Notes under the pieces: model-generated | What the model saw: the letters and a program-made list of their open reading frames with translations, nothing else | The model's database searches: none | What the model was told of the DNA's origin: nothing | Made by a program: the position numbers and the translations under genes | Source of the DNA: DATDIC01 sp963764525 | GTDB lineage: Bacteria > Pseudomonadota > Alphaproteobacteria > Acetobacterales > Acetobacteraceae | Assembly (NCBI GenBank): GCA_963764525.1 | Contig: CAVXTC010000003.1 | Coordinates: 186,001-250,000, forward strand | Direction of reading: 5' to 3' | Length of the DNA stretch: 64,000 bases | Shown here: positions 9,223 through 18,092 of the stretch, piece by piece | Layout: each line of letters starts with the position of its first letter | How positions within the stretch are numbered: position 1 is the stretch's first letter

Positions 9223-10700
9223 CAAAACCGGAAATACAGGAACGGCGTCACGTTGGGCGCGAAGAACAGCGCCTGCACGGTGAAGGCGAACCCGCCGGTC
9301 AGCGCCCAACTTCGCGCCCGATCCGATAATGCGTGCACGTGCGGCGCCCATAGGACGATCGTCCATCCCAGCAGCAGGCAGGCCGAGACCTCAGGGAAAC
9401 TGAGTGTTCGGGCATCGCCGAGGTGCTCCAGCACCGGCACCGAAGTGGCGATGCCGGACAGCGGCAGCCAGGCCAAAATCATCTGGGGCAACGCGATCCC
9501 GTTCAGCCCGGCCATGCCGCGCAGCATTCCCCGGCATACATCGAGGCCTTCAGCGCGGAATGGGACCCAGGCGAGCACGACCGCCGCCAGCGTGAGCGGT
9601 TGCGCGATGCCCCGCGGCAGTGCGAACCCGAGGCGTCGCCAGGCGGCATGGATCACCAGGTACAGCCCATGCAGCCCGCCCCACAGCACGAAGCGCCACG
9701 CCGCGCCGTGCCACAGCCCGGCCAGCAGCATGGTGAGCATCAGGTTGAGGTGCCGCCGCGTCTCGCCCCGTCGGCTGCCGCCGAGCGGGATATACAGATA
9801 GTCTCGTAGGAAACCACCCAGCGTGATGTGCCAGCGCCGCCAGAAATCGGCGATGTCGCGCGCCTGGTAGGGGCTGGCAAAGTTCAGCGGGAAGCGCACG
9901 TTCAGCATGCATGCCAGGCCGATCGCCATGTCCGAATAGCCGGAAAAGTCGAAATAGATCTGCAGCGCGTAGGCGGCGGCGGCGTACCACGCCTCGAAAA
10001 AGGTCAGCGTCGCTCCGTGCGCGGCGGCGTCGAACCCGACATCGCTGAAACGTGCAAACGTGTCCGCCAGGACAAGCTTCTTGGCGAGACCGAGCAAGAA
10101 GATCGTCAGGCCCTCCGCCAGTGCGTTGGATCGCGGAATCGCCAGGCCGGGCGTGGCAAGCTGGGGCAGTATCTCTCGTGGCCGCACGATCGGCCCGGCG
10201 ATCAGGTGCGGAAAGAATGCAACGAAAGCGGTGTAGGATAGCCAGCCGGCATCCGGCCGCTGCTGCCGGTAACTGTCGGTCAGGAACATGATCTGCTGAA
10301 ATGTGAAGAAGCTGATCGCCAGCGGCAGAAACACGTGCAGCGCCGGGGCGTTCCGGCCGAGCGCCGCGGCAATGCTGCCGGCCAGGAACCCGGCGTATTT
10401 CCACCAGCCGAGCACGGCAAGATCAGCAGCGACTCCGCCGATCAGCCAGTAGCGGGCCGCGGTGCGACGTCCCGCGCCGGCAAGTGCCAGGATACGCTGC
10501 CCAACCACATAGTTGCCGAGGATCGAGCCGACCAGCAGCAGCACGAAGGGCGGGTTCCACCAAGCGTAGAAGAACAGGCTCGCCACGACGATCCATGCCA
10601 GCGCCCAACGCGGGCCGATACGGCCCAGCAGGAAGAACCCGCCGACCGCGACAGGCAGGAACCCCAGGATGAAGACCTGCGAATTAAAAAGCACGCGCAC
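9222..10700 (-). CDS. MBOAT-family O-acyltransferase (AlgI/DltB-like)
   Basis: The 492-residue polytopic membrane protein has the MBOAT hallmarks: FSGYSDMAIGLACMLN, FWRRWHITLGGFLRDYLYIPLGGS, and the catalytic-His region LAGLWHGAAWRFVLWGGLHG. Such proteins move acyl groups across the inner membrane to extracellular acceptors. The start is GTG at 10700 (reading MRVLFNSQVFILGFL); a second GTG two codons in is possible. It is coupled to the downstream SGNH gene and divergent from opgG, with about 155 bp between. Confidence 0.88.
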   Translation of the reverse strand: MRVLFNSQVFILGFLPVAVGGFFLLGRIGPRWALAWIVVASLFFYAWWNPPFVLLLVGSILGNYVVGQRILALAGAGRRTAARYWLIGGVAADLAVLGWWKYAGFLAGSIAAALGRNAPALHVFLPLAISFFTFQQIMFLTDSYRQQRPDAGWLSYTAFVAFFPHLIAGPIVRPREILPQLATPGLAIPRSNALAEGLTIFLLGLAKKLVLADTFARFSDVGFDAAAHGATLTFFEAWYAAAAYALQIYFDFSGYSDMAIGLACMLNVRFPLNFASPYQARDIADFWRRWHITLGGFLRDYLYIPLGGSRRGETRRHLNLMLTMLLAGLWHGAAWRFVLWGGLHGLYLVIHAAWRRLGFALPRGIAQPLTLAAVVLAWVPFRAEGLDVCRGMLRGMAGLNGIALPQMILAWLPLSGIATSVPVLEHLGDARTLSFPEVSACLLLGWTIVLWAPHVHALSDRARSWALTGGFAFTVQALFFAPNVTPFLYFRF

Positions 10701-10854
10701 TCCGGCGGGATCGCCGGGGGATTTTCCAGGAGCGGGGATAATGTTGGGTTAAGGCTGGCTGCGGAAACCAAGTCACGATTCGTTGTGCGGCACGCTGTTG
10801 CCCCAATTCTCGTGCTTCTCCCGGTGGCACTCAACACAACCAGGGAGTCTCCGC

Positions 10855-12372
10855 GTGCGTCGTCGTGAGCTGATTGCCGCCGGCGCCGTTGCCTTTACGC
10901 TTCCGTCACTGGCTGCGCGCGCGCAGTCCGGCGGCGACAGCGGCGCGCAGTTCGATGCCGGAAGCGTGCGCACGCTGGCCCGCGCGCTGGCAGCGCAACC
11001 CTACAAGCCGCCCGACACCAGCTTGCCGGACGCGCTGAAGAATCTGGACTATCAGGCGTACCGCGCCATCCGCTTCGATCCCGCCCATGCGCTTTGGCAC
11101 GGTGCCGGCCTGAACTTCACAGTGGAGTTCTTCCATCGCGGGTTCTTGTTCAAGGACCGGGTCGATATCTTCCAGGTGGTGAACGGCCGCGCGGTTCCGG
11201 TGAAGTACAGCCCGGACCTGTTCACCTTCGGCAAGACGGCCCCGCCGCCGGCCGGCGCCGATATCGGCTTCGCCGGATTTCGGATTCACAATCCGATCAA
11301 CCGGCCCAACTATTTCGACGAGATCTGCGTGTTCCAGGGCGCCAGCTATTTCCGCGCAGTCGCCAAGGGCCAGGGCTATGGCTTGTCGGCGCGCGGCCTT
11401 GCCCTCAAGACCGCGGACTCGTCGGGCGAGGAATTCCCGATCTTCAAGACATTCTGGATCGAACAGCCGGCGAAGGGCAGCAACTCGATCGTGGTCCACG
11501 CGCTGCTGGATAGCCCGAGTGTCGCCGGCGCGTATCGGTTCACCATACGTCCCGGACAGGAGACGGTGTTCGACACGGAAACGGCGCTGTATCCGCGCAC
11601 CGACATCACGGAAGCCGGCATTGCGCCGCTGACCAGCATGTTCTTCTTCGATGCCAACGACCGCACGGGGTACGACGACTATCGCGCGGCGGTGCATGAT
11701 TCGAACGGGTTGCTGCTGTGGACCGGGCATGAGGAACAGATTTGGCGCCCGCTGACCAACCCGCACGATCTGCAGGTCAGCAGCTTCGGCGACACCAACC
11801 CGCGCGGTTACGGGCTGATGCAGCGCAAGCGTTCCTTCACGGATTTCCAGGACCTGGAATCGCATTACGAAAAACGCCCGTCGCTCTGGGTGGAACCGAT
11901 CGGCGATTCGGGTGCCGGCGCGGTGGAACTGGTCGAGATCCCCAGCACGCGGGAGATCAACGACAACGTCGTGGCGTTCTGGCGGCCGCACGATCCGTTG
12001 AAGGCCAAGAGCGAATACCTGTTGAATTATCGCCTGCACTGGTGCTGGTCGGTTCCGGGCGGAACCAAGCTGGCGGAGATCGCGCAGACGCGCTGCGGCC
12101 TGTCGTGGGACCAGAAGAACCGGTTGTTCGTGATCGACGCGGCGGGACCGCCGCTGAAGGCGCTCGCGGCGGGCGTGACGCCGACGCTGGATGCGGGCTC
12201 CAGTGCCGGAAAGCTGCAGAACATGGTGGTGGAGCCGAACCCGGACCTCGGCACCTGGCGGATCAGCTTGGAACTGGTAACCGAAGGCAAGAAGCTGGTG
12301 GAAATGCATGCACGGCTGATGGATGGCGACAAGCCGCTGACGGAGACCTGGATTTATCGATGGACGTCCTGA
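10855..12372 (+). CDS. opgG: Glucan biosynthesis periplasmic protein OpgG/MdoG
   Basis: About 505 residues starting at GTG 10855, chosen because a GGGAG site precedes it and because it opens with a twin-arginine signal (RRRELIAAGAVAF, cleavage after ARA-Q). The mature protein has the OpgG/OpgD fold, with FDPAHALWHGAGLNFTVEFFHRGFLF and NPINRPNYFDEICVFQGASYFR. It acts in the periplasm on branching and release of osmoregulated glucans made by OpgH. OpgG and OpgD are hard to separate; the Tat signal leans toward OpgD, the operon with opgH toward OpgG. It overlaps opgH by 13 bp. Confidence 0.9.
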   Translation: MRRRELIAAGAVAFTLPSLAARAQSGGDSGAQFDAGSVRTLARALAAQPYKPPDTSLPDALKNLDYQAYRAIRFDPAHALWHGAGLNFTVEFFHRGFLFKDRVDIFQVVNGRAVPVKYSPDLFTFGKTAPPPAGADIGFAGFRIHNPINRPNYFDEICVFQGASYFRAVAKGQGYGLSARGLALKTADSSGEEFPIFKTFWIEQPAKGSNSIVVHALLDSPSVAGAYRFTIRPGQETVFDTETALYPRTDITEAGIAPLTSMFFFDANDRTGYDDYRAAVHDSNGLLLWTGHEEQIWRPLTNPHDLQVSSFGDTNPRGYGLMQRKRSFTDFQDLESHYEKRPSLWVEPIGDSGAGAVELVEIPSTREINDNVVAFWRPHDPLKAKSEYLLNYRLHWCWSVPGGTKLAEIAQTRCGLSWDQKNRLFVIDAAGPPLKALAAGVTPTLDAGSSAGKLQNMVVEPNPDLGTWRISLELVTEGKKLVEMHARLMDGDKPLTETWIYRWTS

Positions 12373-14486
12373 ACGACGCCGCATTTCGGGCGTTGCCGGA
12401 TGCGGCGCCGCTGGCGATGCCGGTGCAGAAGCTGCACGCGCCGCCGCACCGCGTGACGCTGACGTCTTCGCCGGCCGGTATCGCTTTCCGGCGGGCGTTG
12501 GTGCTCGGCGGCGCTGCCGGGATGACGGTTGCCGCCGGCTGGCAGATGTACCGGGTCGTGGCAGTGAACGGGCTCACCGAGTTGGGCGCCGTGATGGTGC
12601 TGCTGTTCGTGTTGCTGTTCGGCTGGATCGCGCTGGCGTTCACCAGCGCGTTGGCGGGGTTTTTCTCGATGCTGGCCGGCGGGGACCACGGTCTCGGCTC
12701 CGATGCACCGCTGTCGGTGCTGGGGTCGCGCACCGCGCTTCTGATGCCGGTGTACAACGAGCAGCCGGCGCCGGTCATGGCGGCGTTGCAGGCGATCGAC
12801 GAGTCGCTGACTGGTCTTGGCGCCGGCGTGTGGTTCGACATTTTGGTACTGAGCGACACGACTGATCCTGACATCTGGATCGAGGAGGAAGCGGCGTTTC
12901 TGGAGCTGCGGCGGCGCACCGGCGGCGAGCGGCGCATCTTCTACCGTCGCCGGCCGCTGAACACGGCGCGGAAGGCGGGGAATATCGCGGATTGGGTGGG
13001 CCGGTTCGGCGCGGCCTATCCGCGGTTCCTGATCCTGGATGCGGACAGCGTGATGGACGGCACTACGCTGGTCCGGCTGGCCGGCGCGATGCAGCAGCAT
13101 CCAGATGTCGGGCTGATCCAGACGCTGCCGGTGATCGTCGGCGCAACGACGCTGTTCGCGCGGCTGCAGCAGTTTGCCGGCCGCGTGTATGGGCCGGTGA
13201 TCGCGCACGGCATTGCATGGTGGCACGGCGCGGAGGGCAATTACTGGGGCCATAATGCGATGATCCGCACGCAGGCTTTCGCCGCCTGCGCCGGGCTGCC
13301 GGTGCTGTCCGGGCCGAAGCCGTTCGGTGGCCACATCCTGAGCCACGATTTCATCGAGGCCGCGCTGCTGCGTCGCGGCGGCTGGGCGGTTCACATGCTG
13401 CCGGGTCTGGCGGGCAGTTATGAGGCGGGGCCGCCGTCGCTGATCGACCTCGGCATCCGCGACCGGCGATGGTGCCAGGGGAATTTGCAGCACGCGGCGG
13501 TGCTGCCGGCGCGCGGACTGCACTGGATCAGCCGCATCCACTTGCTCACCGGCATCGGCGCGTACGCGACGGCGCCGCTGTGGCTGCTGTTCCTGCTGAC
13601 CGGATTGCTGATCGCATTGCAGAGCCATTTTGAGCCGTTCGATTATTTCCCCGCCGGTCGCGCGCTGTTCCCGCGCTGGCCACAGGTTGACCCGGTGCGC
13701 GCGCGCTTCCTGTTCGAGGGAGCGATGGGCGTGCTGCTGGCGCCCAAACTGCTTGGCATCGTCGCGACGCTGCTGCGCCGGGCGGAGCGGCGAGGTTGCG
13801 GCGGCGGGTTGCGGCTGATTACCAGCGGGATGCTGGAAACCGTAATGGCCGCGCTGATCGCGCCGGTGGCGATGCTGACCCAGACCATTGCGGTGCTGGC
13901 GATTTTGGCCGGGCGGGAGTTGGGCTGGAACCCGCAGCGGCGCGAGGGCGGCGGAATCGCCGGCCGCGATCTGGTGCGGCGTTATGCACCGCACACGGTG
14001 CTCGGGCTGGTGCTGGGGGCGACGGCGGCGCTGGCCTCGCCATTTCTTGCATTGTGGATGCTGCCGGTGAGTGCCGGGCTGGTGCTGGCGGTTCCGTTGG
14101 CGGCGATCACCGGGGCGCGGGCGCGGTTCGGGTTGTTGCGAACGCCGGAGGAGACGGCTCCGCCTGACGTGCTGGTGCGGACCAGCGCGTTGCGGTGCGC
14201 GGCGTTGGCGTCGGGTGCTACGGGACTGCGCCGGTTGTTTGCGGACCCGGTGCTGCTGGAGGCGCATCTTCGGATGCTGCCACCGGAGCGGCGGGCTCGG
14301 GACGGCCCGGTGTCCGTGCCGCTGGTGGTCGCGCGGGCAAAGCTGGAGGAGGCAGAGACGCTGGATGGGGCGCTGCCGGAGTTGACCCGTGCGGAGCTGA
14401 CGGCCGCACTGGGGGATCGCCGGGCTCTGGCCGGGCTGGTGGACCTCAGCCGATCGCCGGCGAGCAAATACAGGCTGACGGGCTGA
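12360..14486 (+). CDS. opgH: Glucan glucosyltransferase OpgH/MdoH
   Basis: The 708-residue inner-membrane GT2 enzyme polymerises the beta-1,2-glucan backbone of osmoregulated periplasmic glucans from UDP-glucose. Visible motifs are TALLMPVYNEQPAPVMAALQ, a DTTD segment, ILDADSVMDG, the SHDFIEAALLRRGGW segment and RDRRWCQGN, the Q..RW-equivalent. Transmembrane segments flank the catalytic domain (near 42-90, then several from about 390 to 590). The ATG overlaps the end of opgG. The length is shorter than E. coli OpgH at the N-terminus, as is common in Alphaproteobacteria. Confidence 0.93.
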   Translation: MDVLNDAAFRALPDAAPLAMPVQKLHAPPHRVTLTSSPAGIAFRRALVLGGAAGMTVAAGWQMYRVVAVNGLTELGAVMVLLFVLLFGWIALAFTSALAGFFSMLAGGDHGLGSDAPLSVLGSRTALLMPVYNEQPAPVMAALQAIDESLTGLGAGVWFDILVLSDTTDPDIWIEEEAAFLELRRRTGGERRIFYRRRPLNTARKAGNIADWVGRFGAAYPRFLILDADSVMDGTTLVRLAGAMQQHPDVGLIQTLPVIVGATTLFARLQQFAGRVYGPVIAHGIAWWHGAEGNYWGHNAMIRTQAFAACAGLPVLSGPKPFGGHILSHDFIEAALLRRGGWAVHMLPGLAGSYEAGPPSLIDLGIRDRRWCQGNLQHAAVLPARGLHWISRIHLLTGIGAYATAPLWLLFLLTGLLIALQSHFEPFDYFPAGRALFPRWPQVDPVRARFLFEGAMGVLLAPKLLGIVATLLRRAERRGCGGGLRLITSGMLETVMAALIAPVAMLTQTIAVLAILAGRELGWNPQRREGGGIAGRDLVRRYAPHTVLGLVLGATAALASPFLALWMLPVSAGLVLAVPLAAITGARARFGLLRTPEETAPPDVLVRTSALRCAALASGATGLRRLFADPVLLEAHLRMLPPERRARDGPVSVPLVVARAKLEEAETLDGALPELTRAELTAALGDRRALAGLVDLSRSPASKYRLTG

Positions 14487-14560
14487 GCGAAACGGATTGA
14501 CTCTACTTCGGTCCAGTCGATCATGGCGGTTCGGCCAACGCGCAACGGGAGGGACCGAAA

Positions 14561-15406
14561 ATGCGAAGATCTGTCATGGCGGCCGCACAGGCTTGCCTCG
14601 CGGCGTTGATTGCATGTGCGGTTATCGCGAGCCCGGCTACGGCGGCGGATCTGCTGACGAAGGTACGGCAGAGCGGTGTCGTGCTGATCGGAACTTCCAA
14701 TGACGCGCCGCTGTCCTATATCGACCCGCAGACGAAACAGGCTGCCGGCGTGCTGCCCGACGTGCTGCGTGAATTTCTTGCGCGCGAAAACATCAAGGCC
14801 AGGGTCGATATCGTGGCGATGCCCTTCGCCAGCCTGATCCCATCGGTTCAAAGTGGCCGGATCGACCTGATGGGCGACGCGATGTACATTCGCCCGGCCC
14901 GGCAGCTTGTCATGGATTTTACCGATATAATTTTTTACAACCCAGAATCGCTCGACGTTGCGAAAGGCAATCCGCTGAAGCTGCGTTCGCTCGCTGATCT
15001 GTGCGGGCACGCCGCCGGAAGCTATGAGGGCACGGTCTATATCGACATGCTGAAGAAGGCGTCCGCTGCCTGTCCCGCCGGCAAGAGCATCGAACTGAAA
15101 CAGTATCCGACCATTCAGAACGTTTTCGCCGATCTGTCGGCTGGGCGGCTGGATGCCGGGGTGGTCGATTCGACGCTGTCGGCCTATGCGCTCAAGCAGA
15201 ATCCAAACCTCGGTTTCGAGCTCGTGGGCGACTACGTGCCGGAAGAAAAACAGGGCACTGGCTGCGCCTTTGCGGTGGTCAAGGGCGATACGACCTTCGT
15301 CGCCGCCTTCAACAAGCAGTACGCGGCGATGATGGCGGATGGCACCGCGGCGAAGCTGTTCGCGAAATGGGGGCTGGTGCCGACGGATTTCTTTCTGAAA
15401 CCCTGA
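14561..15406 (+). CDS. ABC transporter substrate-binding protein, amino-acid type
   Basis: The 281-residue protein has a signal peptide (cleavage after ATAA near 29) and a family-3 solute-binding domain: GVVLIGTSNDAPLSYIDP, then VDIVAMPFASLIPSVQSGRIDLMGDAM and VFADLSAGRLDAGVVDS. It probably binds a small polar solute in the periplasm and delivers it to the permease 25 bp downstream. A GGGAGG site lies 7 bp before the ATG. No ATP-binding subunit follows. The ligand is unknown; the adjacent DUF1989 gene suggests a urea- or amine-related compound. Confidence 0.85.
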   Translation: MRRSVMAAAQACLAALIACAVIASPATAADLLTKVRQSGVVLIGTSNDAPLSYIDPQTKQAAGVLPDVLREFLARENIKARVDIVAMPFASLIPSVQSGRIDLMGDAMYIRPARQLVMDFTDIIFYNPESLDVAKGNPLKLRSLADLCGHAAGSYEGTVYIDMLKKASAACPAGKSIELKQYPTIQNVFADLSAGRLDAGVVDSTLSAYALKQNPNLGFELVGDYVPEEKQGTGCAFAVVKGDTTFVAAFNKQYAAMMADGTAAKLFAKWGLVPTDFFLKP

Positions 15407-15431
15407 GAACCACCCCGCTCCTTGGCCGACC

Positions 15432-16103
15432 GTGCAGCAGAACCTGATCGACTGGGCGCCGGACCTTCTGGATGGATTGCGGCTGACCATCCTGCTGACT
15501 TTCGTCAGCATGGCGCTGGCGCTGGCGATCGGGCTTGCGCTGGCGCTCGCCCGGTTATCGCGGCGCGGCGCCATGCGCTGGCCGGCCGCCGTGTTCGTGG
15601 AGGTCATCCGAGGCTCTCCGTTGCTGCTGCAACTGTTCTATATCTACTACGTCTTCCCGTTCATCGGGCTGAAGCTGCAGCCGATCACCGCCGGCATCCT
15701 GGGGCTGGCGATCAACTACGGCGCCTATTTGTCGGAGGTGTTCCGCGCCGGAATCCTGGCGATCGAGCGCGGCCAGTGGGAAGCGGCGGGCGCGCTGGGC
15801 ATCAGGAACTGGCAGACGATGGCGCTGGTTGTGCTGCCGCAGGCCATCCGCATCATCATTCCGCCGGTCGGCAACTATTTCATTTCGTTGTTCAAGGACA
15901 CCGCGCTGGTATCGACGATCTCGATCGCCGAGCTGGTGTTCCGCGGACAGCTCATTGCGGCCGATACTTTCAAGTACCTGGAAGTCTATACCATCGTTTT
16001 CTTTCTGTACCTGATCATCAGCTTTCCGGCGAGTCTCGGCGTGCGGATGTTGGAGCGACGGTTGCGCGGTCCCATGGCTGACCCTCGTCCGGGTCATGGA
16101 TGA
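15432..16103 (+). CDS. ABC transporter permease, polar amino acid (HisM/GlnP) type
   Basis: The 223-residue permease starts at GTG 15432. It has five or so transmembrane segments and the EAA loop EAAGALGIRNWQTMALVVLPQA, where the ATPase docks. ALLSTISIAEL-like residues follow. It is paired with the preceding binding protein. No ATPase gene lies on either side, so the transporter must borrow one or its gene lies elsewhere. The end overlaps in-frame candidate starts of the next gene. Confidence 0.88.
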   Translation: MQQNLIDWAPDLLDGLRLTILLTFVSMALALAIGLALALARLSRRGAMRWPAAVFVEVIRGSPLLLQLFYIYYVFPFIGLKLQPITAGILGLAINYGAYLSEVFRAGILAIERGQWEAAGALGIRNWQTMALVVLPQAIRIIIPPVGNYFISLFKDTALVSTISIAELVFRGQLIAADTFKYLEVYTIVFFLYLIISFPASLGVRMLERRLRGPMADPRPGHG

Positions 16104-16119
16104 ACACATGGAGGAACCC

Positions 16120-16716
16120 ATGCAGATGCACATTCCGGCGCGCCACGGTGTCGCCACGCCGCTGCGGGCGGGCGAGGCTCTGAAGGTGGTGAACACGCAC
16201 GGTAACCAGGTGCTGGATACCTGGGCGTTCAATGCCGACGATCTGTCCGAGTACATGTCGATGGCGCACACGCGCAGCCGAAACAGCAGGATTTTCGTCA
16301 GGCGTGGCGATGCCCTGGTCAGCAATCATCGCCGCACGATCCTGATGATCGAGGAAGACACGTCGCCGGGCCAGCACGACATTCTGCTGTGCGCCTGCAA
16401 TCTTTGGATATACCGTGAACTTGGCGTTGCCGCCTACCACCGGAATTGCTCGGATAATCTGCACGAGGCATTGGCGCAGGTTGGGGTTTCCCTCGCGTGG
16501 ACGCCCTCGCCGCTCAATCTGTTCATGAACGTGCCGGTCACTGCCGATGGGCGGTTGGATCGTGTGCCGCCGGCCAGCTCGCCGGGCGATTTTGTCGTGC
16601 TGCGCGCGGCGTTCGACGTTGTGGTGGCGATCTCCGCGTGCCCGCAGGATATCACCGCGGTCAACGCCGGTGCGCCGAGGGACGCGGCGATGGAGGTGTT
16701 GGCGGTCGGGGCGTAA
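16120..16716 (+). CDS. DUF1989 / urea carboxylase-associated family protein
   Basis: The 198-residue protein begins IPARHGVATPLRAGEALKVVNTHGNQVLDTWAF and contains SMAHTRSRNSRIFVRRGD, the family signature. ATG 16120 is chosen because GGAGGA precedes it at a good distance; ATGs at 16096 and 16108 are weaker. Relatives are encoded beside urea carboxylase/allophanate hydrolase and guanidine-related genes, and their exact reaction is not settled. Here it stands with an ABC binding protein and permease, which suggests shared use of a nitrogen compound. Confidence 0.8.
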   Translation: MQMHIPARHGVATPLRAGEALKVVNTHGNQVLDTWAFNADDLSEYMSMAHTRSRNSRIFVRRGDALVSNHRRTILMIEEDTSPGQHDILLCACNLWIYRELGVAAYHRNCSDNLHEALAQVGVSLAWTPSPLNLFMNVPVTADGRLDRVPPASSPGDFVVLRAAFDVVVAISACPQDITAVNAGAPRDAAMEVLAVGA

Positions 16717-16815
16717 TCTGGTGGATTCCGGCCGGGCCCCCCTTGGGCGAAGCCGGCCGTTACCACTCGATTAACCCGGATCCGGCTATCCCGGGCGCCA
16801 GCCGCCCGGATCCCC

Positions 16816-18090
16816 ATGTTCGTTCAAAAGCTCGTCCCGACCGCCAAGCCAGCAGCAATCGACCCTCCGGTCGTCGCGCCGGGACCTCGCTCGAGGCTTT
16901 GGCGGCGCGCGATGAAGCTGAGCGCGGCCTTGGCACTGCTCGGCTCCGGATTCTATGCCACGCTGGCGGAGCATGGACTTGTCGCCAGCAACAACGCGGT
17001 GGTATCCGCCTACGTCGTCTCGCTGCGCGCACCTATCGCCGGTTTTGTGTCCGGGCTGGCCGGGGGCGTGGGTGGCACGGTCCGGCGCGGCGAGCAGATG
17101 GCGCGGCTGGATGATCCCTATGCGTCCGATCAGCACCGCGCGGATCTGGAGTACCATCTCGCGCGGGTGCGCGCCGACCGAACCGCTGCCGAGCGGGAAC
17201 ATGCGGTTCTGACCGAGCTTGTGACTGCCCTCGATCGACGGGTCGGGATGTATCGCGATGCGACACATTGGCGTCTGGCGTCGCTGATCGCCGGCACGGA
17301 ACAAGCACTCGCAGCCAAACTCGCGGAAGGCGAGCAGACCCAGCGAACACTGGACCGCAAGCGGCGGCTCAGTGCGGCAGGCTTCACGGCACCGGCCGAT
17401 TTGGAGGGCGCCGAAACCGCCGCTTCGATTGTGGCGCACGAGGCAGAAGCGTTGACTGCGCAGCTCGCGTCTCAGCGCCTGCAGATGAACTGGGCCAGCC
17501 GCGGTGTGATGTCGGATCCGGCGACCCAGGACGTAACCTACTCGGCGCAGCGAGCCGACGAGGTCACAATTCGCCTTGCAACTCTGAGCCGCGAGATCCT
17601 CGTTCTGCGCGACGATGAAACCGAAACCGCCGAACGGCTCGCGGCCGAAACGCAGCGAATCTCGCTGCTCCGACACGCGCAAATCTTAGCGCCGCTCAAT
17701 GGGACACTGTGGCGGCTGGGCGTCTCTGACGGGGAGCGGGTGATGGCCGGGGATCTGGTTGCGGAAATTGTCGATTGCAGCACCGCGTTCCTGACGGTTG
17801 CCGTCCCGCAAGACCGTGTGCCTGACATCATCCCCGGTGGGGAGGTGCATTTCCGGTTGGTTGGTGAAGCGGCGGAACGCAAGGGCCGGGTCGAAACTAT
17901 CATGGGGGCCACCTTGTCGCGGGCGGAGCGGCATCTTGCCGCGGTGCCTGCGCCCGAACGCGCCGCGACAGCAACCGTGCTGGTGCACATCGACGCGGAA
18001 CGCGGAGGCTGCATGGTCGGACGTACCGCGCGCGTGCGCCTGCCGGCCGAGGGCCGCTGGTTCGGACATTTCTTCGACCGCTTCCTTTAA
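16816..18090 (+). CDS. HlyD-like membrane-fusion protein paired with a glycosyltransferase
   Basis: The 424-residue protein has a short cytoplasmic N-terminus and one transmembrane segment near 33-48. Two half-lipoyl segments follow (VVSLRAPIAGFVSGL near 68 and ILAPLNGTLWRLGVSDGERV near 293), with a long coiled coil between about 110 and 260. The glycosyltransferase gene starts 2 bp after its stop. This order, MFP then GT2, is like the bgsB-bgsA pair that makes a mixed-linkage beta-glucan in Sinorhizobium. It probably couples polymer synthesis to export. The specific polymer is inferred, not shown. Confidence 0.75.
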   Translation: MFVQKLVPTAKPAAIDPPVVAPGPRSRLWRRAMKLSAALALLGSGFYATLAEHGLVASNNAVVSAYVVSLRAPIAGFVSGLAGGVGGTVRRGEQMARLDDPYASDQHRADLEYHLARVRADRTAAEREHAVLTELVTALDRRVGMYRDATHWRLASLIAGTEQALAAKLAEGEQTQRTLDRKRRLSAAGFTAPADLEGAETAASIVAHEAEALTAQLASQRLQMNWASRGVMSDPATQDVTYSAQRADEVTIRLATLSREILVLRDDETETAERLAAETQRISLLRHAQILAPLNGTLWRLGVSDGERVMAGDLVAEIVDCSTAFLTVAVPQDRVPDIIPGGEVHFRLVGEAAERKGRVETIMGATLSRAERHLAAVPAPERAATATVLVHIDAERGGCMVGRTARVRLPAEGRWFGHFFDRFL

Positions 18091-18092
18091 CG

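Noticed and set aside
16717..16815. Possible terminator hairpin with GCCGGCC arms between the DUF1989 gene and the HlyD-like gene
   Set aside because: GC-rich complementarity is common here, pairing is interrupted and no U-run follows; not strong enough to list.
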